Origin: Chitinophaga pinensis
GTDB taxonomy: Bacteria; Bacteroidota; Bacteroidia; Chitinophagales; Chitinophagaceae
Reading direction: 5' to 3'
Assembly: GCA_945872815.1 (NCBI GenBank)
Contig: CAMCAY010000005.1
Coordinates: forward strand, 1-64,000
Length of the DNA stretch: 64,000 bases
The notes under the pieces were generated by a model. That model was not told the DNA's origin, did no database searches, and worked only from the letters and a program-made list of their open reading frames with translations. Numbering within the stretch: position 1 is the first letter of the stretch; the number at the start of each line of letters is the position of its first letter. Positions 20,644-29,074 of the stretch are shown here, one piece after another. The translations under genes and the position numbers were made by a program.

Positions 20644-21078
20644 TTAATACAATAATGGGTTTTTACTACTTTGGACATTTCGTTTATTTGACTCTACATT
20701 AATCGAATATCCTATTCCAGCAGAAAATTTAACCAGCGTAATAAAAAACAAAGACTGTGTATTTACACTGAAATAATTGCCGCTGTTTAGTGTAGGTATG
20801 GTTAACCCCAATTGTGTTATCCCCTTCACTCTTTTTTTCCCAAACCTGAAAGTAACAGCTGGTTCAAGATTTAGAAAGGACAAAGAAGTATCTTTACCCA
20901 TCAACTCATTTGGCCACCATTTATATTGATCAAAAATATTGGAATTGAAATATTTTAATCTTACATAATTGGCTTTTAAATCTATTCCAGTCTTTATTCC
21001 TTTACTAAAAAAAGTAACCCCAGTTTGTACGAAACAATTATAATATTGGGAAGTAATTGTTGAATTGAGAGAAACACC
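20644..21078 (-). pseudogene. 5'-truncated outer-membrane beta-barrel-like protein (C-terminal part only)
   Basis: Frame stays open from TAA at 20644 up to 21078 (..GVSLNSTITSQYYNCFVQTGVTFFSKGIKTGIDLKANYVRLKYFNSNIFDQYKWWPNELMGKDTSLSF..), then stops at 21079..21081; no signal peptide or convincing start. Confidence 0.6.
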
Positions 21079-21086
21079 TCATTCCA

Positions 21087-24000
21087 ATGCGACCAAGGAA
21101 TGGATCTGCTGTTGTAAGTGGAAATAACATCAACTATACACCTGCCGTTGGATTTACAGGAAAAGATACTTTGATTTATAGTATTTGTGAAACTGTATCA
21201 GGTTCATGTTCACCTGACCCTTTATGTGATACTGCATTGGTGGTAATTACTGTAAGCAATCAGACACCCGTTGCTAATAATAATATCAGAACGGTGTTAC
21301 CTTGCTTATCCAATACAATTGATTTGATTAGCAATGACACAGATCCTGAAAATGGCACTTTAACTGTTAGCAATATTAGTGCATTAAGTAACCCTGCTGC
21401 CGGATCCTTGGTGAATAATCAGGACGGAACGGTAACTTTTACACCAGTTGCCGGATATAGCGGAACAGTTACCTTTACCTATACTGTGACAGATAATGGT
21501 GTAACATCCCTTACTTCATCACCCGCTACTGTTAGTATAACGGTTAGTTCTCCTGTAAACTCAGCTCCAATTGCTAACGATGATCAGGAAACTTTCTACA
21601 TGGATCAAACTGACTATTTTGCTGTAGTAGATAATGATACAGATCCAGATAATAATACCTTAACCAATCCGATTATCACTGTTCAACCTTTACATGGAAC
21701 TGCAACAGTATTAGCAAATGGATTGATTAAATATATTCCCAACAGAGGTTATTATGGAAAGGATACCCTTTCTTACCAGATTTGTGATTTAGTCAATAAT
21801 GCATTAAACTGTTCTGCATCACAGGAAAAATGTGATACTGCAAAATTGTCTTACAACATTCTTCCTTTAAATACAGTGACTGCCATAAACGATGAGAACA
21901 GCACTTGGGTAAACACTCCTGTGGGCGGTTCAATTTTAAACAATGATTTTGATTCTGAAGGGGATAGTCCAATTCAGTTCAATGGTTTTATAATTGGAGG
22001 AATAAGTTACACCTCAGGAACAATTACTGTCAGTGGAGTGAATGCCTCCGGAAATGCTGTTCTAAACGCAGGGACAATAATAATTAATGCAAATGGCACT
22101 TATACCTATACTCCTGCAAACAATTTTATTGGATACATTGATATTCCTTACAGTATCAGAGATAACAATTCAAATGCTGCTTATGACACGGCCTTTTTAC
22201 ATATTACTGTTAACCCTCTTCCTAATGTTAGCAATAGTGTTATTGCCAACAATGATGAATACAATACTCCTATCAATGTAAATGTTAATGGTAATATCCT
22301 TACCTCAAACGATTTTGATCCACAAAGAGATGTATTTAATTTAACCTCTTTTACCATTGACTCTGACGGCAATGGTACGCAAGATGGTACAGGATCAATT
22401 GGGTCAGTCATAACCATCGGAGGGATTACATCAACTGGGTTGCCTGTTTCGAATGCAGGTACACTGATATTGAACTCTAATGGAAGTTTTACTTTTAATC
22501 CTCAGGACGATTTTACCGGAAGTGTGAATGTAGTATATACCATTACAGATGCAAATAGTGCTATATCTAGGGCAATTTTGCAAATCGATATCGTACCCGA
22601 TGCTAATGGCCCTTTGAATGATCCTCCGGTTGCAGGCGATGATTTCACTTATACGAATATCAATACCCCAGTTCGCGGAAGTTTTGCATCCAATGATTCA
22701 GACCCGAATGGCAATCCGATTTCTTACGGAGGAACAACCATTAATCCTGCTGGACCCGCATTACCTATTGGTACTGCTGTAACAACTGAGCAAGGCGGTA
22801 CTATTCAATTTTTCTCCAATGGAACTTACTTATATACACCACCTGCAAATTATTCAGGTCCAGATAAAGTAAATTATCAGATTTGTGATGTTACTTTAGT
22901 ATCACCACAACCTCAATGTGGAAATGCTATCATTCACTTGTTGGTAGGACCTGCAAATACTACCAATGCCATCAATGATGAAAACAGTACATGGCAAGAT
23001 GTGAATGTAAGTGGCAATGTCCTTACAAATGATTACGATGCAGAAGTAAACACTCAAACTTTCGGCAGCTTTTTGAATCAAGCCAACAATGCTTCCATCA
23101 CTTCCGGAGCCATTGTAAGTGGTTTGAGTGCCACTGGATCTCCGTTTGCAAATGCAGGCACCTTAACTTTTGATGCAAGTGGTAATTATACTTTTGACCC
23201 CGATCCTGCATTTACTGGAACTGTTTCAATTCCTTACACTGTTTGTGACAATGGGGTTACGCCTAAATGTGATACTGCATATTTAACCATCACCGTTAGT
23301 CCTTTGCCATATATTGAAAACTCAGTAATTGCTAACAATGATGAGAACATTAGTTACGGAAATCCAGTTAGCAACAACCTTTTGTTAAATGATGCAGATC
23401 CTCAAGGAAATAATATTACCATTACTGCTGTAACAGGTGGAACAGTTGGAACCGGCTTCCCAGTAGCAGGTGTTGATCAAAATGGAATTCCGGTTGTAAA
23501 TGCAGGTACATTGATTGTTAATGCAAATGGTAGTTACACCTTCACTCCTGCTTCGGGCTTCGTGGGCAGCATTAACGTTCCTTATACGATTACCGATAAC
23601 AATGCTTCTCCTTCAACTTCAACTGCCATTCTTCATATTGATGTATTGGCCGATCAAAATGGACCGTTAAATGATCCTCCTTTTGCCGGAGATGATTTTA
23701 TTAACACACCAATAAATACTCCGGTAAATGGTAATTTCATTGGCAATGACAGCGATCCTAATGGAAACTCTATTTCGCTTAACGGTACAACAATTGTTCC
23801 CAGTGGACCGCAAACACCAATTGGAACACCGGTAACTACACAACAAGGCGGAACAATTCAGTTCTATTCTGATGGAACTTATACTTATACTCCACCGAGC
23901 GGATATACAGGTCCTGATTTCTGCAATTACACCATTTGCGATGTAACAGTCGTAAATCCTAATCCTTTGTGTAATCAGGCCATGATTCACTTCTTGGTTG

Positions 24001-24581
24001 CACCCGTTCCTCCTGTACCAGTTACATTAACAACATTCAATGCTGTTTTAATAAGTAAAAAACAATCTAAACTATTCTGGATTTCTCAATCTGAAATAAA
24101 TCTTCATCATTATGAAATTGAAAGAAGTACAGATGGCTTAAAATTTATCAGCAGAGGGTTTATTAATGCTAAAGGATCATTGACATCCTCGCAGAATTAC
24201 AGTTTTATTGACGAATTGAATACGAATGCAGCTATCGTGTTTTACAGATTAAAAATTGTAGATAACGATGGCAAATTTAAATATTCAAATGTTGTATCAT
24301 TAAAGTTAAATAATTCAAGTACTGTGGATCAGATAAAAGTTTATCCAAATCCTTTTGTATCCAATATCAATATTGAATTAATCAGCTTGCATGACGAAAC
24401 TGCTGCAATCAGGATTTTAAATGCAAATGGAAAAACTGTTTACAAAGAACAAACTCAATTGAAGACAGGAGGAAACTTGATCACTATACCAAATCTAGAA
24501 AAGTATTCAAAATCTACTTATTTAATTGAGATTAAAACAAACTCAAATAGAGTTGTCAGAAAGGTGATCAAAAACCAATAG
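21087..24581 (+). CDS. Cadherin/Ig-like tandem-repeat surface protein with T9SS type A C-terminal sorting domain; N-terminus missing
   Basis: Repeats NDxD-P..NTLT...YTPxxGFxGxDxxxYxICD; C-terminal VYPNPFVSNINIELIS...YLIEIKTNSNRVVRKVIKNQ. No signal peptide; in-frame TGA at 21066. Confidence 0.85.
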   Translation: MRPRNGSAVVSGNNINYTPAVGFTGKDTLIYSICETVSGSCSPDPLCDTALVVITVSNQTPVANNNIRTVLPCLSNTIDLISNDTDPENGTLTVSNISALSNPAAGSLVNNQDGTVTFTPVAGYSGTVTFTYTVTDNGVTSLTSSPATVSITVSSPVNSAPIANDDQETFYMDQTDYFAVVDNDTDPDNNTLTNPIITVQPLHGTATVLANGLIKYIPNRGYYGKDTLSYQICDLVNNALNCSASQEKCDTAKLSYNILPLNTVTAINDENSTWVNTPVGGSILNNDFDSEGDSPIQFNGFIIGGISYTSGTITVSGVNASGNAVLNAGTIIINANGTYTYTPANNFIGYIDIPYSIRDNNSNAAYDTAFLHITVNPLPNVSNSVIANNDEYNTPINVNVNGNILTSNDFDPQRDVFNLTSFTIDSDGNGTQDGTGSIGSVITIGGITSTGLPVSNAGTLILNSNGSFTFNPQDDFTGSVNVVYTITDANSAISRAILQIDIVPDANGPLNDPPVAGDDFTYTNINTPVRGSFASNDSDPNGNPISYGGTTINPAGPALPIGTAVTTEQGGTIQFFSNGTYLYTPPANYSGPDKVNYQICDVTLVSPQPQCGNAIIHLLVGPANTTNAINDENSTWQDVNVSGNVLTNDYDAEVNTQTFGSFLNQANNASITSGAIVSGLSATGSPFANAGTLTFDASGNYTFDPDPAFTGTVSIPYTVCDNGVTPKCDTAYLTITVSPLPYIENSVIANNDENISYGNPVSNNLLLNDADPQGNNITITAVTGGTVGTGFPVAGVDQNGIPVVNAGTLIVNANGSYTFTPASGFVGSINVPYTITDNNASPSTSTAILHIDVLADQNGPLNDPPFAGDDFINTPINTPVNGNFIGNDSDPNGNSISLNGTTIVPSGPQTPIGTPVTTQQGGTIQFYSDGTYTYTPPSGYTGPDFCNYTICDVTVVNPNPLCNQAMIHFLVAPVPPVPVTLTTFNAVLISKKQSKLFWISQSEINLHHYEIERSTDGLKFISRGFINAKGSLTSSQNYSFIDELNTNAAIVFYRLKIVDNDGKFKYSNVVSLKLNNSSTVDQIKVYPNPFVSNINIELISLHDETAAIRILNANGKTVYKEQTQLKTGGNLITIPNLEKYSKSTYLIEIKTNSNRVVRKVIKNQ
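21882..23990 (+). repeat. Higher-order repeat of three Ig-like modules (~1.09 kb unit, two copies) inside the surface protein gene
   Basis: NDENSTW at 21882/22968 (offset 1086), SVIANNDE at ~22233/~23319 (offset 1086), NGPLNDPP at 22605/23658 (offset 1053). Confidence 0.85.
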
Positions 24582-24609
24582 TATAATTGATTATCATTAT
24601 TAAAAAGAG

Positions 24610-24644
24610 ACCGTCTCAGATATAAAATTCTGAGACGGTTTTTT
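24610..24644 (+). terminator. Rho-independent terminator
   Basis: ACCGTCTCAGA-TATAAAAT-TCTGAGACGGT followed by TTTTT. Confidence 0.88.
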
Positions 24645-24770
24645 ATACAAACTGATTTATACTTTTGTATTGCAATTATTTTTCAATTAAGTAGCATGAT
24701 GGTATTTTCCATTTTAAGCGCAATGCCTTATTTTTGCAGTAAATTGAATAACAAATAAACTTTTATCCAA

Positions 24771-26024
24771 ATGGATGTATTTGAAAAACTGGTTAAAGAC
24801 GGTGGTCCAATCGGACAGCACATGGACAGGGCTCATGGATATTTCGCTTTTCCAAAATTAGATGGGGAACTAGGCCCTCACATGCAATTCAGAGGTAAAG
24901 ATATGATTGTATGGAGTTTGAATAATTATCTTGGTTTAGTAAACCACCCTGAAGTTAGAAAAGCTGATTTGGACGCCGCTGCAAAATATGGAATGGGTAA
25001 CCCAATGGGAGCAAGAATGATGAGTGGCAATAGCACCAAACATGAAGAACTTGAAAAAGTAATCAGCAATTTTGTCAACAGGGAAGATACCATGTTGTTA
25101 AATTTCGGTTATCAAGGGATCATGAGTTCTATTGATGCATTGGTTAACCGAAGAGATGTGATTGTATATGATGCGGAAGCTCATGCATGTATTGTTGATG
25201 GAGTAAGACTTCACATGGGACATCGATACGCATTTAAACACAATGATATTGCAGATTGTGAAAAACAATTGCAAAGAGCAACCGAATTGGCCAATAAAAA
25301 TGGCGGTGGAATTTTATTGATTACTGAAGGAGTGTTTGGTATGGATGGCGAACAGGGCATCTTGAAAGAAATCGTTGCCTTGAAGAAAAAATATGAATTC
25401 AGAATTTTGATTGATGATGCGCATGGATTTGGATATATGGGACCAACAGGTGCAGGTGCCGATGAAGCACAAGGTTGTCAGCATGGTATTGATCTTTACT
25501 TCAGCACATTCGTAAAAAGTATGGGTAGCATAGGAGCATTTATCAGCGGACCAAAAGCTGTTATTAAATATTTGCGTTACAATACCCGTTCTCAAATTTT
25601 TGCAAAAAGCTTGCCCTTGATTATCGTTGAAGGAATGCTGAAGAGAATGGAGATGACAATTACCATGCCCGAATTGAGAAAAAAATTGTGGGATAACGTT
25701 GAAAGACTTCAAACTGGTTTAAAAGACAGAGGTTTTGATATTGGAAATACCAATTCGCCTGTAACACCCATTTATATGAAGGGAGATGTACCCGAAGCAA
25801 CTCAAATGGTGATGGACTTGAGAGAAAACTATCATATTTTTTGCAGTATCGTTGTATATCCTGTTATTCCAAAAGGTGAGATCATATACAGATTGATTCC
25901 TACTGCTGCGCATAGTTTTGATGATGTTGACCGTACTTTGAAAGCATTTGAAGAAACTAAAAAGAAATTGGACGCAGGCTTGTATAAAGCAGCGGACATT
26001 CCTAATATGGCTGACGTTTTATAA
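24771..26024 (+). CDS. spt: Alpha-oxoamine synthase, probable serine palmitoyltransferase
   Basis: PLP fold-I enzyme: SLNNYLGLVNHPEV, GMGNPMGARMMSGNSTKHEELE, ILIDDAHGFGYMGPTGAG, TFVKSMGSIGAFISG. Confidence 0.78.
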   Translation: MDVFEKLVKDGGPIGQHMDRAHGYFAFPKLDGELGPHMQFRGKDMIVWSLNNYLGLVNHPEVRKADLDAAAKYGMGNPMGARMMSGNSTKHEELEKVISNFVNREDTMLLNFGYQGIMSSIDALVNRRDVIVYDAEAHACIVDGVRLHMGHRYAFKHNDIADCEKQLQRATELANKNGGGILLITEGVFGMDGEQGILKEIVALKKKYEFRILIDDAHGFGYMGPTGAGADEAQGCQHGIDLYFSTFVKSMGSIGAFISGPKAVIKYLRYNTRSQIFAKSLPLIIVEGMLKRMEMTITMPELRKKLWDNVERLQTGLKDRGFDIGNTNSPVTPIYMKGDVPEATQMVMDLRENYHIFCSIVVYPVIPKGEIIYRLIPTAAHSFDDVDRTLKAFEETKKKLDAGLYKAADIPNMADVL

Positions 26025-26053
26025 AAAACAGATTGGATAATAGATAATTCTAG

Positions 26054-26098
26054 CGTGAATTTGAACCCTTACAATTGGTTTAAATTCACGTTTTTTTT
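26054..26098 (+). terminator. Terminator of the serine palmitoyltransferase gene overlapping the 3' end of the convergent permease
   Basis: CGTGAATTTgAACC-loop-GGTTtAAATTCACG followed by TTTTTTTT; permease stop (26069) lies in the hairpin. Confidence 0.75.
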
Positions 26099-27433
26099 GA
26101 AAGGCCACTCTTTATTAAACTGGGCTTTTGTAAAATATACAATTAAACCACTTCCTACTACTACAAGAAATGTTTTTATGATTGCCATACCGGTTGCATA
26201 AAAAATAAACAACCACATGATAATAACTAATATCACAGGCAATGGATATAAAGGCATTTTGTAAGACAGTTTTTCTTTGCCATTTCGATTTCTCAATAAA
26301 ACAACACCAACTGCCTGACCAATAAATTGAACAATAATTCTCATGGCCAGAATTGCGCTGATGACTTCTCCCATCCTGAATAAAAGACTGAAAACAAAGG
26401 CAAGCAAGGATAATACGAGCAATGATATGTACGGAAAATTTTTAGTTGGATGTAGTTTTGCAAAAAATTTAAAAAAAGATCCATTCACAGCAGCTGCATA
26501 AGGAACCCTTGAATAGCCCAATAAAACAGCGAACAAAGAAGCAATTGCAACCCACAATATCATAATCGTAGCAACAGCAGCAGCCGTTTTTCCATACAAT
26601 CTTTCTATAAAAATGCTTACTACGAAGTTATTAATACCTCCATCCTGCCATGACTTTATTTCTTCCCAGGGAATAACACTTGTAACACTTAGATTCATCA
26701 ATAAATAAAGCAACATGATTCCTGCAATTGAAATAAACATACTACGTGGAATATTCTTCTTAGGATTTCTAATTTCGGCACCAAGATGACAAACATTGTA
26801 ATATCCCAAGTAACTGTATATACTTTTAACACATGCCTGACCAAAAGAATAAGACAACAATAGATTAATACTGAAATAATGAGGCATTTCCTTAACAGAC
26901 AAAAATATATTTCCATGAGTTATACCGCCCGTAATTATCCAAATCAATGTTGCCAGTACACCTATCCAAAGCAATACGCCTATTTTTCCTATGTTCTCAA
27001 TTTTTCTGTACAATAAAAAAGTTACAATAATTATCACAGTCCCGGAAATGCATTTTTGTTGCCAGATACTCATTTCAGGAACCAGATAAAGGAAATAAGT
27101 TGCAAACCCAATCGCAGCAGAAGCTGCTACCAAAGGAGCCTGGATAATTGTTTGCCATACGTATAAAAAACTCATTAATTTCCCTGCTTTCAATTTACCA
27201 TAAGCCTCACTTAAAAAATTAAAACTTCCTCCGGCTAAGGGATAAGCCGCTCCCAATTCACTCCAGATCATTGCATCTACAAAAGATAGAAATGCCCCTG
27301 CAATCCAGGCATAAATATACATTCCACCAATATATCCAATTATGATGGGCAATGTGATGAAAGGACCAATTCCCACCATATCAATCATATTCAAAACTGT
27401 AGATTGAAAAAGACCCAATTTTCTTTGCAGCAT
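26069..27433 (-). CDS. APC superfamily amino acid permease
   Basis: About 12 TM helices; MVGIGPFITLPIIIGYIGG, GAAYPLAGGSFNFLSEAYG, PRSMFISIAGIMLLYLLMN. Confidence 0.88.
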   Translation of the reverse strand: MLQRKLGLFQSTVLNMIDMVGIGPFITLPIIIGYIGGMYIYAWIAGAFLSFVDAMIWSELGAAYPLAGGSFNFLSEAYGKLKAGKLMSFLYVWQTIIQAPLVAASAAIGFATYFLYLVPEMSIWQQKCISGTVIIIVTFLLYRKIENIGKIGVLLWIGVLATLIWIITGGITHGNIFLSVKEMPHYFSINLLLSYSFGQACVKSIYSYLGYYNVCHLGAEIRNPKKNIPRSMFISIAGIMLLYLLMNLSVTSVIPWEEIKSWQDGGINNFVVSIFIERLYGKTAAAVATIMILWVAIASLFAVLLGYSRVPYAAAVNGSFFKFFAKLHPTKNFPYISLLVLSLLAFVFSLLFRMGEVISAILAMRIIVQFIGQAVGVVLLRNRNGKEKLSYKMPLYPLPVILVIIMWLFIFYATGMAIIKTFLVVVGSGLIVYFTKAQFNKEWPFKKNVNLNQL

Positions 27434-27591
27434 TAGTTGGTTAGTTTTGGTTGGTCATGTAAATATAAGCAGATATCATATTTACGAATGAAAAATTGAT
27501 AGTTGACCAAATTACTAGAATGCTTAAAATTATTATTCAAATCACTTCAACTTTTAGTATTTATTTTTGTTAGAATAAATAAATAATCAGT

Positions 27592-28149
27592 ATGCAAAAA
27601 ATAGTAATAGCTGTAACAGGAGCAAGTGGTTCGATTTACGCTAAAGTACTTTTGTCCAAATTGATAAAGATGAAAGAATCAATAGATGAATTATCACTTC
27701 TGATGACAGAAAATGCAAAAGAAGTATGGCATACAGAATTAGATGATAAAAGTTATGAAAACTTGGAAGTAAGATACTTTAATCAAAATGATTTTCATGC
27801 ACCCTTTGCATCAGGCTCGGGCCAATACAATACCATGATTATTATTCCATGCAGTATGGGAACATTGGGTAGAATTGCGGGTGGTATATCAAATGACCTG
27901 ATTACCAGAGCTGCTGATGTAGTGTTGAAGGAAAGAAGAAAATTAATTTGTGTGGTAAGGGACACTCCTTATAATTTAATACACATTAAAAATATGGAGA
28001 CAGTTACTTTAGCTGGAGGAATCATTTGCCCGGCAACTCCTTCATTTTATAGCAAACCTTCTACTATTGAAGATGTGGCCGCAACAGTGGTGGATCGTGT
28101 TATTGATCTTGCTGGTCTTTCAAATGAAACTTTTCGTTGGGGAAAATAA
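27592..28149 (+). CDS. ubiX: UbiX family flavin prenyltransferase
   Basis: IVIAVTGASGSIYAKVLL, IIIPCSMGTLGRIAGGISNDLITRAADVVLKERRKLICVVRDTPYN. Confidence 0.93.
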   Translation: MQKIVIAVTGASGSIYAKVLLSKLIKMKESIDELSLLMTENAKEVWHTELDDKSYENLEVRYFNQNDFHAPFASGSGQYNTMIIIPCSMGTLGRIAGGISNDLITRAADVVLKERRKLICVVRDTPYNLIHIKNMETVTLAGGIICPATPSFYSKPSTIEDVAATVVDRVIDLAGLSNETFRWGK

Positions 28150-28152
28150 TTG

Positions 28153-28815
28153 TTATCTCAAATCAACAATTTCTACACCTGGATATTTTTTTGAATCAAA
28201 TGAAAACGTATTATCAGCAATGTTATTGCCGGTTTTCATATTACTGATGCTATAGGTATACCTGCTTCCGGACTTTTCAAATACTTTGGTAGTGTATATT
28301 GTAGATTGATCAATATACAGAAGAACTTTAAAAAAGGGTTTGGTCTTATCTATTGGAGTGAGTTCAAGCTCTTGCATATTCTTCCCAGCAACTTTTACTA
28401 AACCATTAAACTTATACAAAAAATCTTTATCGTAAAAATTTGTAAATAATTTTTGTGGAGTGATTGAATTTGCACTTGGATCAATTTTATTTATCGTTAC
28501 TTCATTTGAACTTTTTTCGTACGTCCAGGTGGTTGATCCATCTGAAAAAATATCTTGTCCGGGAACTGAAATTCTGTATTTAAGGCCTTTCATAGTAACA
28601 CTTCCTTTCTTCGAACCAATATTTTTACCGGAAGCGTTGTCTATTTTAAGTAAAAAATTTGCTTGTACTGTTTTGTAGCTTTTAAACTTCGTACTGACTG
28701 CATCCAGAATTTTTTTTGCTTCTGTATCACTTTTACCCATACCCTTGGGAGCCTGCGCATGAAGTAAATTAATAGTCAAAAAAAGCCCGAATAACAATAG
28801 AGATGACTTCTTCAT
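28153..28815 (-). CDS. LolA-like outer-membrane lipoprotein carrier protein
   Basis: Signal peptide; AKKILDAVSTKFKSYKTVQANFLLKI..., WTYEKSSNEVTINKIDP. Confidence 0.85.
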   Translation of the reverse strand: MKKSSLLLFGLFLTINLLHAQAPKGMGKSDTEAKKILDAVSTKFKSYKTVQANFLLKIDNASGKNIGSKKGSVTMKGLKYRISVPGQDIFSDGSTTWTYEKSSNEVTINKIDPSANSITPQKLFTNFYDKDFLYKFNGLVKVAGKNMQELELTPIDKTKPFFKVLLYIDQSTIYTTKVFEKSGSRYTYSISNMKTGNNIADNTFSFDSKKYPGVEIVDLR

Positions 28816-29074
28816 TTAATTTTTTTAAGATAAATCAATAAATTTTATTTGCAAATATAAGCATTCGAACGCTAAGCTGAATTTCAAATTGGATAAAGAA
28901 TACATCAATTTCGTTAATATAAACTGAGCAAATTTAGAAGGATGGAAATTGTAAAATCTAGTGAAGCATCAAGGTATTGGGACTTCATTTTGATTGAAAA
29001 ATGGGGAAATGATGTGGATGCTAAAGCTAATTTGTTTAGATGAATTTGGATCATAAATAGTAATTTTGTTAGCT

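Noticed and set aside
23667-23990. 107-aa minus-strand ORF
   Set aside because: Mirror of the repeat surface protein; low-complexity Arg/Ser/Ile-rich antisense translation.
25314-25712. 132-aa minus-strand ORF
   Set aside because: Antisense inside the strongly supported serine palmitoyltransferase-like gene.
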